From contig JAICWR010000007.1 of assembly GCA_025934715.1 (NCBI GenBank), positions 1 through 33,476 on the forward strand: a stretch of 33,476 nucleotides of DNA, given 5' to 3'. Of this stretch, positions 19,366-29,583 are shown in pieces; positions within the stretch are counted from its first letter, which is position 1; the number at the start of each line of letters is the position of its first letter. This DNA comes from Candidatus Saccharimonadota bacterium. GTDB lineage: Bacteria; Patescibacteriota; Saccharimonadia; Saccharimonadales; UBA10212. Both the position numbers and the translations under genes were made by a program. The notes beneath the pieces are model-generated. The model was not told where the DNA came from, ran no database searches, and was given only the letters and a program-made list of their open reading frames with translations.

Positions 19366-19675
19366 CCACTAGGTCGTAGCTGTGCTTGATTAAGTCTTTG
19401 ACCTCGTCCCAGCCCAACTGGCCGGTCAGGACAATTGTGTTCCAGTTCTTTTTATTCAAATGATATCCGGGCATGACGGACTCATACTTTTGGCGTAATG
19501 TTTCCGCCAACAATGGCTCGCACTTTAGGCTGATTTGCACCGGCATTTTTTTCTCTGTCACTAGGGCGAACATTTTGTCTTTAACTTTATAAACCGCGGT
19601 GTTTTCACCAAAAGGATAATCCAGCCTGGCATTTGGCATACTTAGAAGATATTCCTCGACCTTTTTGTGAGTCAT
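19355..19675 (-). CDS. MmcQ/YjbR family protein
   Basis: [20 protein letters not shown]...[13 protein letters not shown] family pattern. Confidence 0.85.
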   Translation of the reverse strand: MTHKKVEEYLLSMPNARLDYPFGENTAVYKVKDKMFALVTEKKMPVQISLKCEPLLAETLRQKYESVMPGYHLNKKNWNTIVLTGQLGWDEVKDLIKHSYDLVAKT

Positions 19676-20079
19676 TTCTTAGCTTTATCTTTTGGGTCGA
19701 AGCCTAGCGCGGCGGAGTTTATGCAAAAGCGCATGCCGGTCGGCTGGTCGGGCGCGTCGTTGAAGACATGGCCCAGGTGGCTACCGCAGTTGGCGCACTG
19801 CACTTCAACCCGGTGCATACCGCCGCTTTTATCTTCAATCAGTCTGGCAGCGTCGCTTTTAGCCACTTCGTAAAAGCTAGGCCAGCCGCTGCCGCTTTCA
19901 AATTTAGTGTCGCTGCTGAACAGCTCTGCGCCGCAGACGGCGCAGGTGTACATGCCGTTTTCGTGATGGTTAAGGAATTTTCCGGTGAATGGCTGCTCGG
20001 TTCCCTTCTCGCGCAGAATATGATACTGCTCGGGCGTCAGTTTCTTTTTTAATTCTTCGTCGGTGTATTGCTTGGCCAT
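19672..20079 (-). CDS. msrB: Peptide-methionine (R)-S-oxide reductase
   Basis: [38 protein letters not shown]. Confidence 0.97.
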   Translation of the reverse strand: MAKQYTDEELKKKLTPEQYHILREKGTEQPFTGKFLNHHENGMYTCAVCGAELFSSDTKFESGSGWPSFYEVAKSDAARLIEDKSGGMHRVEVQCANCGSHLGHVFNDAPDQPTGMRFCINSAALGFDPKDKAKK

Positions 20080-20080
20080 T

Positions 20081-21679
20081 TTAAATCCTTTCCGGGGCTT
20101 CTATATTTAAGATTGCAAGGCCGCTCTTAAGCACTTGGCTGTAATATTTGACGAGATTTAGACGTTGCGCTTGGCGCCCGTCGCCAATGACCCGGTTCTT
20201 TTCATAAAAGCTATTAAAGGCTTGGGCCAGCTCATAAAGATAGGTGCAGATGTGGTGCGGCATCAGCTCGTTAACTGATTTTTCAACCACTTCCGGGTAT
20301 TCGCTGATTTTTCGCGCCAGGCTGCGCTCGCCTTCACTTAGATCAGTTACTTCACTGGCAGTATCGCCGGCTTTAGCCAAAATACTGCAGGCCCGGGCAT
20401 GGGCATACTGCAAGTATGGCCCGCTGTTACCTTCTAAACTGATCGATTCAGCGACGTCGTAAACGATATCCGAACCGAGCCGGTGCTTTAAAAACCCGTA
20501 TTTTATAGCGGCATTACGAACACTGTCGGAATCCTGGCTAAATAGCTTTTCCACCGCCTGCCCGACATCATTTATAAGGTTAAGTGCGCTATAAACCTCA
20601 CCAGTCCGGCTGCTCATTTTGCCGGTGCTCAATGAAACAAAGCCATGATAAAGATGGGTGGTTTTTTCAGCTAGAGGTTTATTGATTTCCGCCAACGCGG
20701 CCAGCATAACTTTGAAATACTCTGCCTGCTCGTGGGCCGTGACGATGATGGACTGGGCGGCATTAGGATAATCTTTGTTTTTCAGCTCGGCCAGCCCCAG
20801 GTCCTTGGTTTCGTAAGTTGGTAATCCTTGCGAAGTTAAAAACACCCTGGTGTGCAAGCCAGCTTTTTCGCCTTCATAAACCACCGCGCCTTCGCTCTCT
20901 TTGAAAACCGTGCCGATATTTTGTTTAACAATTTCTGTCCCCTGCTCCGCCGACTGGCTTTCGAAGTATTGCTTTTCTGGGGAAATACTTAACATGTTAA
21001 GTATTTTATCGAAATGCTCGAAGCTGATTTGCTTTCCCTGCTCATAAAGCCCGTTGATTCCAGTGTCGTCTTTTTTGTAAACATGTCCGTTGATGGCATT
21101 TATTTCTTGCTTGGCCTGCTCGTCCGCTTCGTAAGCTTTAGCGCCGTGGGCGTAAGCGGCGCTGACATCGTCCGTGCCGATTTTTTGCATTCCCCAGATA
21201 GCCTTGGCCACATGCAAGCCGACATCACCGTGGTAGCTAAGGCGCTGGACCTTGGCGCCCCTAGCCTCCAGCAGGCTTGAGATGGCATCACCAGTGACGT
21301 AGCTGTAAACGTGGCCGACATGCATCTCTTTGAAGGGGTTGGGGTCGCCGAACTCGACTAAAAACTCTTGGCCCTGACGGGTTTTTGGCAGGTCGGCGGC
21401 CGACATCGCGGCTCGGGCCAGCACCTCGTCTTTAAGCCGGAAGTTTATAAAGCCCGGCCCGGCGACCTGCACTTCCTGGAGTTCTGATAAGTTCCTTAAC
21501 TCATTTGCCAGCTGTTGGGCTAATTCGCGCGGATTCTTGCTTTGCTCTTTAGCCAGCTGTAAGGCTGCGCTCGTGGCGTAATCGCCAAATTTTTCATCAG
21601 GCCGGGTCAGTCCCGGCTCGACGTCAGCATCAAATAACCTTCTGCAGGCGTCTTTAAGCGCCCGCTTTAACTCCTGCAT
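20081..21679 (-). CDS. argS: Arginine--tRNA ligase
   Basis: [17 protein letters not shown] (HIGH-type motif), [11 protein letters not shown]-terminal DALR-like domain. Confidence 0.95.
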   Translation of the reverse strand: MQELKRALKDACRRLFDADVEPGLTRPDEKFGDYATSAALQLAKEQSKNPRELAQQLANELRNLSELQEVQVAGPGFINFRLKDEVLARAAMSAADLPKTRQGQEFLVEFGDPNPFKEMHVGHVYSYVTGDAISSLLEARGAKVQRLSYHGDVGLHVAKAIWGMQKIGTDDVSAAYAHGAKAYEADEQAKQEINAINGHVYKKDDTGINGLYEQGKQISFEHFDKILNMLSISPEKQYFESQSAEQGTEIVKQNIGTVFKESEGAVVYEGEKAGLHTRVFLTSQGLPTYETKDLGLAELKNKDYPNAAQSIIVTAHEQAEYFKVMLAALAEINKPLAEKTTHLYHGFVSLSTGKMSSRTGEVYSALNLINDVGQAVEKLFSQDSDSVRNAAIKYGFLKHRLGSDIVYDVAESISLEGNSGPYLQYAHARACSILAKAGDTASEVTDLSEGERSLARKISEYPEVVEKSVNELMPHHICTYLYELAQAFNSFYEKNRVIGDGRQAQRLNLVKYYSQVLKSGLAILNIEAPERI

Positions 21680-21710
21680 TCTCTAATAATAACACCTTAC
21701 GGCATAGGTT

Positions 21711-22382
21711 TTAGCCGTAAAAGATGAGCCATTGGGGACTAGAGATTAGCGACTGCATCCTAAAATCAACGTCCTTGAGCATCTGGGTCCGTTCCTCGGG
21801 CGACGCCGACCATAAATTAAGCGCCATGTAGGGTTCGTGGACATTGAAGCCGCAGGCCGCCAGAGTGCCGTGGTTAAGCGCGTACAAGACTTGGGTCGGC
21901 GTCGCCCGGTAGCGGCCATCGACCTTGAAATAATCAACCGGGTTGCCGGCCGCCGCGACCACCATGGCCTGTTTGCCCCGCAGCATACCGTTTTCGAAAA
22001 TCTTGTCCTTGTCCCAGGCCACGCCCATGGCCAGGACCCGGTCGAACCAGCCCTTTAAAATCGCTGGCACGCTCAGCCACCACAAAGGAGTGATGAACAG
22101 CACGATGTCGGCGTTCTTCAGTTTTTGGATTTCGCCCAGAATATCCGGCGAAAATGACATTTCCAGGTTGGCGGCGTGCCTTTGTTCGAGGCTGTAATTG
22201 AAGTGGCTGCCGCTGATGGTCACGAAATCCCACTTTTGGGCGACAGCCGAAAAACCTTGCCCATATAAGTCGCTGACGACCACAGAGTGGCCTTGCGCTT
22301 CCAGCACCTGGGTGGCCACATTTTTCATGGCCGAGGTGAAACTGGCCGGCTCGTGATGCGCGTAAACTATTAGGACATTCAA
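21711..22382 (-). CDS. NAD(P)H oxidoreductase / flavodoxin-fold quinone reductase-like
   Basis: NVLIVYAHHEPASFTSAM, DIVLFITPLWWLSVPAILKGWFDRVLAMGVAW; start probably TTG 22382 (family proteins begin M-N-V-L-I-V-Y). Confidence 0.88.
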   Translation of the reverse strand: MNVLIVYAHHEPASFTSAMKNVATQVLEAQGHSVVVSDLYGQGFSAVAQKWDFVTISGSHFNYSLEQRHAANLEMSFSPDILGEIQKLKNADIVLFITPLWWLSVPAILKGWFDRVLAMGVAWDKDKIFENGMLRGKQAMVVAAAGNPVDYFKVDGRYRATPTQVLYALNHGTLAACGFNVHEPYMALNLWSASPEERTQMLKDVDFRMQSLISSPQWLIFYG

Positions 22383-22436
22383 GGTAGGGCCCAACGCTTC
22401 ATGAGCCTATTTTAGCTTAAGCTGGTTGAAAAATCT

Positions 22437-22895
22437 TTAGGCAGCGGCGGGCAAACCGATTGGCCTTACAGCCTGGTCCTGCAAGCGGAAAATCATCTGG
22501 CTGATTTTCCAGCTGCCGGTGCTGGTCTTGACCAAGATGTAATCGATGGTTCCGCGAACCGTCCACACGTAGCGGTCGCCGCGGTCGGCCACATAGTGCA
22601 GGTGCTCCACTGATGTGCTGACCTTAGCCCGCCGTGAGCTGACCATCCGTACCGCTGTTTTACGTATAAAGTGCCGTGTCGCGTAAAAGTAGCTGCCGAT
22701 TTCGCGACGCCAGCCGTCAATCAGCCGTTTTTTGGGAATGACCGCCGGCATTTCGCCGCTTAAAGCTTTGTTATCAACATAGGGTTTTTTGACAAAATAA
22801 TCTTCCAGGCGCTCCCACTGCTTGAGGTCCTGTAGCTGGGCCACGCTGCTTACGATTTCTTTTATGACTTCTTTGTCGCTTAGGTTGTCGTTCAT
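22437..22895 (-). CDS. SnoaL/NTF2-like fold protein (tentative)
   Basis: LQDLKQWERLEDYF...HYVADRGDRYVWTVRGTIDYILVKTSTGSWKISQM pattern; SD GGAG. Confidence 0.55.
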   Translation of the reverse strand: MNDNLSDKEVIKEIVSSVAQLQDLKQWERLEDYFVKKPYVDNKALSGEMPAVIPKKRLIDGWRREIGSYFYATRHFIRKTAVRMVSSRRAKVSTSVEHLHYVADRGDRYVWTVRGTIDYILVKTSTGSWKISQMIFRLQDQAVRPIGLPAAA

Positions 22896-23075
22896 TTTAA
22901 GTTCTCCTTCTTCTGGATTTTGGTTTGTAAAAACAGTTTGTCAGGCCTTCCTGAAAATTAGCTAAGAAAGTTGGCCGGCGCGGTAAGAATTGTCACAGCG
23001 TTTATGTTTTCTTAGCCGCTACAGCCATTATACAACCGGCCTTGAACGCCTGAATGTTAAAATAACGTCTGTTGC

Positions 23076-23166
23076 GGAGGGGTCGCCTAGTTGGTCTATG
23101 GCGCCGCCTTGGAAAGGCGGTTTACCCGCAAGGGTATCCAGGGTTCGAATCCCTGTCCCTCCGCCA
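23076..23166 (+). tRNA. tRNA-Ser (anticodon GGA), CCA encoded
   Basis: GGAGGGG acceptor pairs with TCCCTCC; anticodon arm CCGCC-TTGGAAA-GGCGG; long variable arm; GGTTCGAATCC T-arm; GCCA end. Confidence 0.96.
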
Positions 23167-23265
23167 TTTTTGTAGCGGATTTTGCAATCTTTTTTTCTTG
23201 TAGAAATTGTTACTTAAAGAGTAAACTATAGATATAGAGACTTAGGTCCCGAGGGGTACAAAAAC

Positions 23266-23291
23266 AAAAGAGGGGGTATCGCCTCTTTTTT
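23266..23291 (+). terminator. Intrinsic terminator hairpin upstream of ABC transporter genes
   Basis: AAAAGAGG-GGGTATCG-CCTCTTTT followed by TT. Confidence 0.75.
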
Positions 23292-23337
23292 AATATTTAA
23301 AATTCACTAACATAACTGCGGAGCAGCTTAGGCAAAC

Positions 23338-24213
23338 ATGGCGCTGATTGAGATTGCGGAAACATCCAAGCTATACGGCTTCGGCGACGCCACCACTTTG
23401 GCATTAGACGAAGTCACTTTATCTGTCGAAAAGGGCGAATTCGTGGCGGTCATGGGGCCGAGCGGCAGCGGCAAGACAACTCTGCTTAACCTCATCGGCC
23501 TGCTGGACCAGCCGACCCACGGCGATTATAAACTGGACGGCCGGCTGGTCTCGCGCTTGAGCTCCAATCAGCAGGCCAAATTGCGGCGCGATTACATCGG
23601 TTTCGTGTTCCAGTCCTTCAACCTTTTGTCCCGGCTCAGCGTGATTGATAACGTGTCCCTGCCCCTTGCCTACAAAGGCATGCCGCCGGTGCGGCGGGCC
23701 AAGCGGGCCAGCGACATTCTGGAGTTGGTTGGCATGCGGGACCGCGAGTACTTCATGCCGCACCAGTTGTCCAGCGGCCAGGCCCAGAGGGCAGCCATCG
23801 CCAGGGCGCTTATCAATAAGCCGCGTATCATTATCGCCGATGAGCCAACCGGCAACCTGGACAGCCACGACAGCAAAGTCGTGATGGAACTGTTCGCCGA
23901 AATCCACCGCCAAGGGAACACAATCATGCTGGTGACCCATAATCCCGAACTGACCCGCTACGCCAATCGGGTGCTCTATATGTACGACGGCATGATTGTC
24001 GGCGACGAACGGACACCGATTGGTTACATGGCCAAACACGCCCGTAGGATTTACTTCAAAAAGTTGCGTACAACAGATGACGACATCGCCGCGGGGGTGT
24101 CTGCCCTGCTTAAGGATGTACCAGGCCAAGAAATCACCACCAAGGGCCAGAAGCGCAAGCCGCAGGGCCGTAAACGCGGCCTTAAGCAAAAAGTCAGCCG
24201 GAGTAAGCGCTAA
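23338..24213 (+). CDS. ABC transporter ATP-binding protein (MacB/LolD-type)
   Basis: GPSGSGKTTLLNLIGLLDQPT Walker A, LSSGQAQRAAIARAL signature, IIIADEPTGNLD Walker B. Confidence 0.95.
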   Translation: MALIEIAETSKLYGFGDATTLALDEVTLSVEKGEFVAVMGPSGSGKTTLLNLIGLLDQPTHGDYKLDGRLVSRLSSNQQAKLRRDYIGFVFQSFNLLSRLSVIDNVSLPLAYKGMPPVRRAKRASDILELVGMRDREYFMPHQLSSGQAQRAAIARALINKPRIIIADEPTGNLDSHDSKVVMELFAEIHRQGNTIMLVTHNPELTRYANRVLYMYDGMIVGDERTPIGYMAKHARRIYFKKLRTTDDDIAAGVSALLKDVPGQEITTKGQKRKPQGRKRGLKQKVSRSKR

Positions 24214-25445
24214 TGTGGAGTGGTAATCTCAGAAATGCCCTATCAAGCCTGCGCCAAAGCCGCTGGCGCACCACCTTCACAATGTTAGGTATCATCATCG
24301 GGGTTGTTTCGGTGGTGACAATAGTCAGCCTGGGCGATGGGCTTAAACGCCAAGTGTCTGGCCAGATAAACCAGCTCGGCAAAAATGTCCTGACGGTCAG
24401 GCCGGGCACAATCGACGGCAAACATAAGAGTATTAGCAATCTCAATCTTTATAGCTACCTGGCGCCCAGTACGCTCAGCCTGCAAGACGTCGCCTCAATC
24501 CAAAACCTGCCATCGATACAGGCGGCTGCGCCGATTGACTTTGTATCGGCTTCGGCCACCGGCGATGACGGTCAATTCGGTGATGTGTTCGTGGCCGGCA
24601 CCAGCCCGGGGCTGTGGGATATCCTGCATGAACGGGCTGCCTACGGTTCGCTTTTTGCCGACGATTCCTCCACCGACCAGCAGAATAACATCGCGGTGAT
24701 TGGCAGCGATATCGCCACTAAGCTATACAGCGCCCTTAATCCAGTGGGCAACAGTATCAAAATCAACGGGCAGTCTTTCACGATTTACGGCGTATTGCCC
24801 GCCTCTGCCGGCAGCCTGCTTTCTGTGACCGGGGCCGACCTCAACTCCTCTGTTTTCATACCCGAATCAGCTGCCCAAAACCTTACCAACAACCACTCCA
24901 ATATCTTGCAGATCTTCGCCCAAACCAAACCCGGCGCTAACCTTGATAGTTCGGTAAAGGCCATCCAGCAGGCGGTTTCCACCAGCCACAACGGCGTTAA
25001 CGATTTCACCGTCTTAAAACAGAATGAGCTGCTGGCGGTTTCCGACCAGCTGGTTGGCACGGTCACCAGCTTTATGTCCGGCATCGCGGCCATCGCCCTG
25101 GTCGTCGGCGGTATCGGCATCATGAATATCTTGCTGGTCTCTGTCAGCGAGCGGACCCGCGAGATTGGCATCCGCAAAGCCATCGGCGCCACCAACCGCC
25201 AAATACTCAACCAGTTCCTGGTTGAAGGCCTAGTCCTGACAGTCGGCGGGAGTGTCATTGGCATCGGCCTGGCGATGCTTATAAACCTGCTGCTGAGGCT
25301 CTACAGCAGCTGGCGGCCGGTTGTGTCTTTGCCGATTATAATTCTGACCGTGGGCATCTCGCTTGCCGCTGGCGTATTGTTTAGCATCGCCCCGGCGCTC
25401 AAAGCCGCCCGCAAAAACCCTATTGACGCCCTCCGCGGCGAATAG
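24213..25445 (+). CDS. ABC transporter permease (MacB/FtsX-type)
   Basis: Starts RNALSSLRQSRWRTTFTMLGIIIGVVSVV; SERTREIGIRKAIGATNRQILNQFLVEG; 1-nt overlap with ATPase gene. Confidence 0.95.
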   Translation: MWSGNLRNALSSLRQSRWRTTFTMLGIIIGVVSVVTIVSLGDGLKRQVSGQINQLGKNVLTVRPGTIDGKHKSISNLNLYSYLAPSTLSLQDVASIQNLPSIQAAAPIDFVSASATGDDGQFGDVFVAGTSPGLWDILHERAAYGSLFADDSSTDQQNNIAVIGSDIATKLYSALNPVGNSIKINGQSFTIYGVLPASAGSLLSVTGADLNSSVFIPESAAQNLTNNHSNILQIFAQTKPGANLDSSVKAIQQAVSTSHNGVNDFTVLKQNELLAVSDQLVGTVTSFMSGIAAIALVVGGIGIMNILLVSVSERTREIGIRKAIGATNRQILNQFLVEGLVLTVGGSVIGIGLAMLINLLLRLYSSWRPVVSLPIIILTVGISLAAGVLFSIAPALKAARKNPIDALRGE

Positions 25446-25450
25446 CTGAC

Positions 25451-26485
25451 TTAGCCAAGTTGTTTTTTGAATTTTTCGACCAGATCCACGGGGCCGGGAT
25501 CGACGCCGTTGAGCAGCGCCAGGTAAATCGTCACGAAATCGCCGAAATTAATCGTCCAAAGCAGCTGCTGCAGCAAAGTTTTACCTTGGGCCTGGACAAC
25601 GTGGGCCGCCGGCCGGCGGCCGCTGAGCAGTTTATCCGACAGCTCGAAACGCTTCTGCACCCTTTCATTTTCCAGATTTGAACGCAAATCAACCACGCCG
25701 TAGAGTTTTTCGACCGGGTGGCTGCTCCAACCAATGAACTCGTTATGGTTAAACTCCGGGTACTGCCCCCACCAAGCCACGTTTTTGGCGTTTTCATTAA
25801 AGCTGATTTTCCATTTATAGGCGGCTGGCGCCAGCAGCGGCCCGGCGTAAACTACCCCTGATTTACCAACTAGTTCCATGGCTAATTGCTTAGCGGGGTT
25901 CTGCTTTTCCGGCACAGTTGGCAGCCAGCTTAGGACGGCTGCCTGTAGAAAAGCCGCGGTCTTGGTCAGTTCAGCGTCAATTTCCGGCACCGTGACCTGC
26001 CCGGTGGCCTCCAGAATCGTTAACAGCGCTTTGAAATTATAAAAAACCGAATAACGCGGCTGGGCGGCTTTGGGCAGCAGCAGGAACGGATAGCCTTTTT
26101 CTTTGGCGATTTCCTGCAATTTACCGCCACCGGCCAGCACCACAACTTGAGCGCCCTTTTGGTCAGCTTCCTCTAAAGCCGCTAACGTCTCCTCGGTGTT
26201 ACCGGAGGAGCTGGCGGCGATAAATAAGGTCTTGTTGGACACATAGGCCGGAACCTGGTACTGGCGGCAAACTTCAAATGGCATTTTGTAACCGGGCCAG
26301 CTTTGGCTGATAAGCGCCGCCAGAGCCGAGCCCCCCATGCCGGCGTAAACAACGTCGGAAACAAGCTGCAAGCCTGAAAAAACCGACGCGTCAAATTGGT
26401 ATCCCAGCTGTTGGTATTGTTTTTCAGCGATGCCAAGCGCGTCCTGGCTGTCCCGCTGGTGTATATATTTCAAGTCATCTAGCAT
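25451..26485 (-). CDS. Bifunctional phosphoglucose/phosphomannose isomerase-like (SIS domain)
   Basis: YAGMGGSALAALIS, FIAASSSGNTEETLAALEEA; start placed at MLDDLKYIH. Confidence 0.85.
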   Translation of the reverse strand: MLDDLKYIHQRDSQDALGIAEKQYQQLGYQFDASVFSGLQLVSDVVYAGMGGSALAALISQSWPGYKMPFEVCRQYQVPAYVSNKTLFIAASSSGNTEETLAALEEADQKGAQVVVLAGGGKLQEIAKEKGYPFLLLPKAAQPRYSVFYNFKALLTILEATGQVTVPEIDAELTKTAAFLQAAVLSWLPTVPEKQNPAKQLAMELVGKSGVVYAGPLLAPAAYKWKISFNENAKNVAWWGQYPEFNHNEFIGWSSHPVEKLYGVVDLRSNLENERVQKRFELSDKLLSGRRPAAHVVQAQGKTLLQQLLWTINFGDFVTIYLALLNGVDPGPVDLVEKFKKQLG

Positions 26486-26572
26486 AAGCTTATTTGATTT
26501 AGCCAACTCCCCATGACTATAATTGTAAATGATTAAGTTTAAATTGAGATTGAAAAATAAACGGGGGGTGGT

Positions 26573-27013
26573 ATGTTCGGCACAAACAGTGATGATACTC
26601 AATCAGCCGGAGCACCAAGCTCAGATCCGGCTATAATGCCGGATAATCCGTTTGCCGATAGCCAGGCGCCGCCCGCTTCGGAGCCTGCTGCACCGGCAAT
26701 GGCGCCCAGTCCTGCACCCTCTACTGATCCGGAGCCGGCTGCTGCCAAGCCGCCGGCTCCGGCAGATGACAGCCTTATGAGCCTCAAACAGTCGGCTCTG
26801 CAGAGTCTTCAGCCACTGGTCAGCCATCTGGACCAAACCCCAGAGGAAAAATTCAAAACCACTATGATGATGATCCAGGCCACCGATAATCCTTCACTGG
26901 TCAAAGAGGCTTATGAGGCCGCCAATCAAATAACAGACGAAAAAGCCCGCGCCCAGGCCCTGTTAGACGTGGTTAACGAGATAAACTACTTCACGCACAA
27001 AGACGAAAAATAA
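26573..27013 (+). CDS. Hypothetical protein with Pro/Ala-rich N-terminal segment
   Basis: Intact ORF with GGGGGTGG upstream; low-complexity PA-rich region then helical segment. Confidence 0.65.
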   Translation: MFGTNSDDTQSAGAPSSDPAIMPDNPFADSQAPPASEPAAPAMAPSPAPSTDPEPAAAKPPAPADDSLMSLKQSALQSLQPLVSHLDQTPEEKFKTTMMMIQATDNPSLVKEAYEAANQITDEKARAQALLDVVNEINYFTHKDEK

Positions 27014-27047
27014 AAAAAGGGAGTAGGCAATAGAAGAAAAGGGGAAA

Positions 27048-27545
27048 CTATTGCCTATTGTCTATTGCCTTGTTAGAGCGTCGAAGCTGTACTATGTAAT
27101 GCAATGCACCGGCCGCGAAGCTAGCCACTGCGAACACGCCGATAACATTTCCCGGCCCGTTATTCGGCAAGGTGGTGCTTTTACCGGCTTCAGTTTTGTT
27201 GCGGGGCGGGTTATTTTCAGTGCCGCCAGGCAATGATATTGAACTGCCGTTATGAGAGCCACTGCCAGACGTGACTGATAAGCCGCCTTTACCTGCGGCC
27301 TTATTTTGGGATTGGGAGGTGGATGGCGGATGGGTGCCGCTAGTATGCTTGGTGGCGTGGTAAATCCAGCGCGCTAAAAACACTAAGCCTACAATCAGGC
27401 CGGCGGCTACGAGTATAAGCGCAGCGTGAAGCGGCCAATTGGAGTGGCTGCCACTGGTGTCACGGCTTGCAGCCCGCGGTTCGGCATCATCCGGCTCATC
27501 AGTTTTTACGGCCTCCGGGTCGTCCGGCTCAATCAGCTTTTCCAT
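27048..27545 (-). CDS. Membrane hypothetical protein (165 aa)
   Basis: TM segment AALILVAAGLIVGLVFLARWIY; AAAGGAGAGGG SD. Confidence 0.7.
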   Translation of the reverse strand: MEKLIEPDDPEAVKTDEPDDAEPRAASRDTSGSHSNWPLHAALILVAAGLIVGLVFLARWIYHATKHTSGTHPPSTSQSQNKAAGKGGLSVTSGSGSHNGSSISLPGGTENNPPRNKTEAGKSTTLPNNGPGNVIGVFAVASFAAGALHYIVQLRRSNKAIDNRQ

Positions 27546-27593
27546 CCCTCTCCTTTAAGATTCAAATTATAACATAAAAGCACCGCTTAAGCT

Positions 27594-27625
27594 AATAAAA
27601 ACCCCACTACAAGGATAGCGGGGTT
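27594..27625 (-). terminator. Intrinsic terminator of groES-groEL
   Basis: Minus strand AACCCCGCTATCCTTGTAGTGGGGTT followed by TTTATT. Confidence 0.85.
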
Positions 27626-27649
27626 CGGAATTTAATGCTTCGAAATTTT

Positions 27650-29290
27650 TTACATGCCCATGTCCATGCCGCCGCCCATCGGAGGCATCGGAGGGGTCTT
27701 TTCGGGCACATCCACCACTAAAGCACCCATAGTCATGCTGGTGCCGGCGATAGAAACAGCGTTTTGGACGGCTTCTTTAGTGACGCGCGCGGGGTCAACG
27801 ATACCGGCAGCCTTGAGATCTGTCAGCTTGCCGGGATTGTTGACGTCCACGCCCATGCCGCCCTTGCCTTTCTTGACTTGGGGCAGCCACTCATCCGGGT
27901 TGAGCCCGGAGTTGGCCAGCAGGATTCGGAAGGGCTGTTCTAGGGCGTCTTTGAGCAGCTTGGCGCCGGCGGTGGTGGAACCGCTACCTTCAGTGTTAAT
28001 GCCTTTAGAAGCATCAATCAGTGTCACGCCGCCGCCGGCCACGATTCCTTCGTCGAGCGCGGCTTTGACGGCTGCTACGGCGTCGTCCACACGGAATTTC
28101 TTTTCTTCAATCTCAGTTTCGGTGGCGCCCCCGACTTTAATCACGGCCACCTTGCCGCTCAAAGCCGCGCGCCGCTTCTCCAGGTTTTCTTTGTCATACT
28201 CGCTGGTGGCGGCATCGACTTGCTGGTTGATTTGGTCGATCCGGGCTTTGACGGCTGCGGCCGTACCGGTGCCTTCAATAATGGTCGTCTCGTCTTTGGT
28301 GGCGATCACTTTCCGGGCGCTGCCGACCACTGATAGGTCAGCGTTCTCAAAAGTCGTACCGGTGTCCTCGCTGATGACCTCGCCGCCGGTCAGGGTAGCG
28401 ATATCCTGCAAAATATCCTTACGGCGATCACCAAAGGCTGGCGCCTTAACCGCCACAGTGTTAAACACGCCTTTCAGACGGTTAAGCACCAGTGTGCCCA
28501 GGGCTTCGCCTTCCACGTCTTCGGCGATCAACACCAGGTCTTTCTTGCCGGTCTGGGCCAGCTTTTCCAGCATCGGCAAAAAGTCCTGGATAGAGCTGAT
28601 TTTCTGGTCGGTGATGACGATAGCCGGCTTGTCATAGACGGCTTCCATTCGGGCGGTGTCGGTAACCATATAGGGGCTGACGTAGCCGCGGTCCATGGTA
28701 AAGCCTTCTACCACTTCGCTCTCCAGCGCCAGGCCCTGCCCTTCTTCAACCGTCACGACGCCGTCTTTACCGACTTTTTCCATGACTTCAGCGATCAGGT
28801 TGCCGATCTCGGCGTCGCCGGCACTGATGGTCGCCACCTCGGCCACCCGGTTTTTCTTGTTCTGGATATTTTCACTATGAGAGCTTAGTTGCTTGATGAC
28901 AGCTTGGGAGGCTTTTTCCAGTCCTTTGCGCAGCTGTATCGGATTATGCCCGGCAGCTATTAATTTATTGGCTTCGTTTAGGATGTGGTAGGTCAGCACT
29001 GTCACCGTTGTGGTGCCGTCGCCGGCCACATCATTCATCTTGCTGGCGGCTTGTTTAATCAGTTCGGCGCCGATTTTATAGCCCAGGGTCTCGTCGTCAA
29101 CGTCCTCGATTTCCACGCCCTTGGCAACAGTCACGCCGTCGTGGGTGACCGTCGGGTTCCCGTAACTCTTGCTAATCACCGCGTTGCGGCCTTTGGGGCC
29201 CATGGTCGTCTTTACGGCGTCATATAAGATCTGCGCGCCGCCCAGCACCCGCCGGCGAGCGTCATCGTCATAAAATACTTTTTTAGCCAC
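27650..29290 (-). CDS. groEL: Chaperonin GroEL
   Basis: KTTMGPKGRNAVI, VAGDGTTTVTVL, C-terminal GGM-type tail. Confidence 0.98.
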   Translation of the reverse strand: MAKKVFYDDDARRRVLGGAQILYDAVKTTMGPKGRNAVISKSYGNPTVTHDGVTVAKGVEIEDVDDETLGYKIGAELIKQAASKMNDVAGDGTTTVTVLTYHILNEANKLIAAGHNPIQLRKGLEKASQAVIKQLSSHSENIQNKKNRVAEVATISAGDAEIGNLIAEVMEKVGKDGVVTVEEGQGLALESEVVEGFTMDRGYVSPYMVTDTARMEAVYDKPAIVITDQKISSIQDFLPMLEKLAQTGKKDLVLIAEDVEGEALGTLVLNRLKGVFNTVAVKAPAFGDRRKDILQDIATLTGGEVISEDTGTTFENADLSVVGSARKVIATKDETTIIEGTGTAAAVKARIDQINQQVDAATSEYDKENLEKRRAALSGKVAVIKVGGATETEIEEKKFRVDDAVAAVKAALDEGIVAGGGVTLIDASKGINTEGSGSTTAGAKLLKDALEQPFRILLANSGLNPDEWLPQVKKGKGGMGVDVNNPGKLTDLKAAGIVDPARVTKEAVQNAVSIAGTSMTMGALVVDVPEKTPPMPPMGGGMDMGM

Positions 29291-29307
29291 TTAAATACCT
29301 CCTTAAA

Positions 29308-29568
29308 TTAGACTTTGAAGTAAACTTCTTCTTCTTTCATGTAGACATACTCGACATTGTCGATTTTGACCGGCGAGCTGTAATTGGAATAAAATACCTT
29401 GTCGCCTTTTTTGACTTCCTTGACATCCTTGCCTACGGCAACGACTTCGGCAAATTTCACGTCTTCTTTGGCCGCCTCGGGCAGATAAAAGCCGGATGTG
29501 GTCTTATTGTCGGCCTCCAGTTTTTTGGCCACGATTTTATCACCAAAAGCGGTAATCGCTTTCGCCAT
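29308..29568 (-). CDS. groES: Co-chaperonin GroES
   Basis: MAKAITAFGDKIVAKKLEADNKTTSGFYLPEAAKE; AAGGAGG SD. Confidence 0.95.
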   Translation of the reverse strand: MAKAITAFGDKIVAKKLEADNKTTSGFYLPEAAKEDVKFAEVVAVGKDVKEVKKGDKVFYSNYSSPVKIDNVEYVYMKEEEVYFKV

Positions 29569-29583
29569 ATAACCTCCTTGTTC

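Noticed and set aside
23076-23166. tRNA-Ser as a mobile-element attachment site
   Set aside because: No integrase, and no repeat of the tRNA 3' end seen in the window
23419-24189. Minus-strand 256-aa ORF
   Set aside because: Shadow of the ABC ATPase gene, whose motifs are unambiguous
26529-26636. Possible leaderless uORF (ATGATTAAG...) 5 nt after TATAAT, overlapping the 26573 gene
   Set aside because: Spacing is short, it overlaps the next gene out of frame rather than coupling to it, and the 26573 gene has its own G-rich SD
27654-28637. Long plus-strand ORF (327 aa)
   Set aside because: Antisense shadow of groEL; Ser/Thr/Pro-rich translation, no start signals, groEL certain
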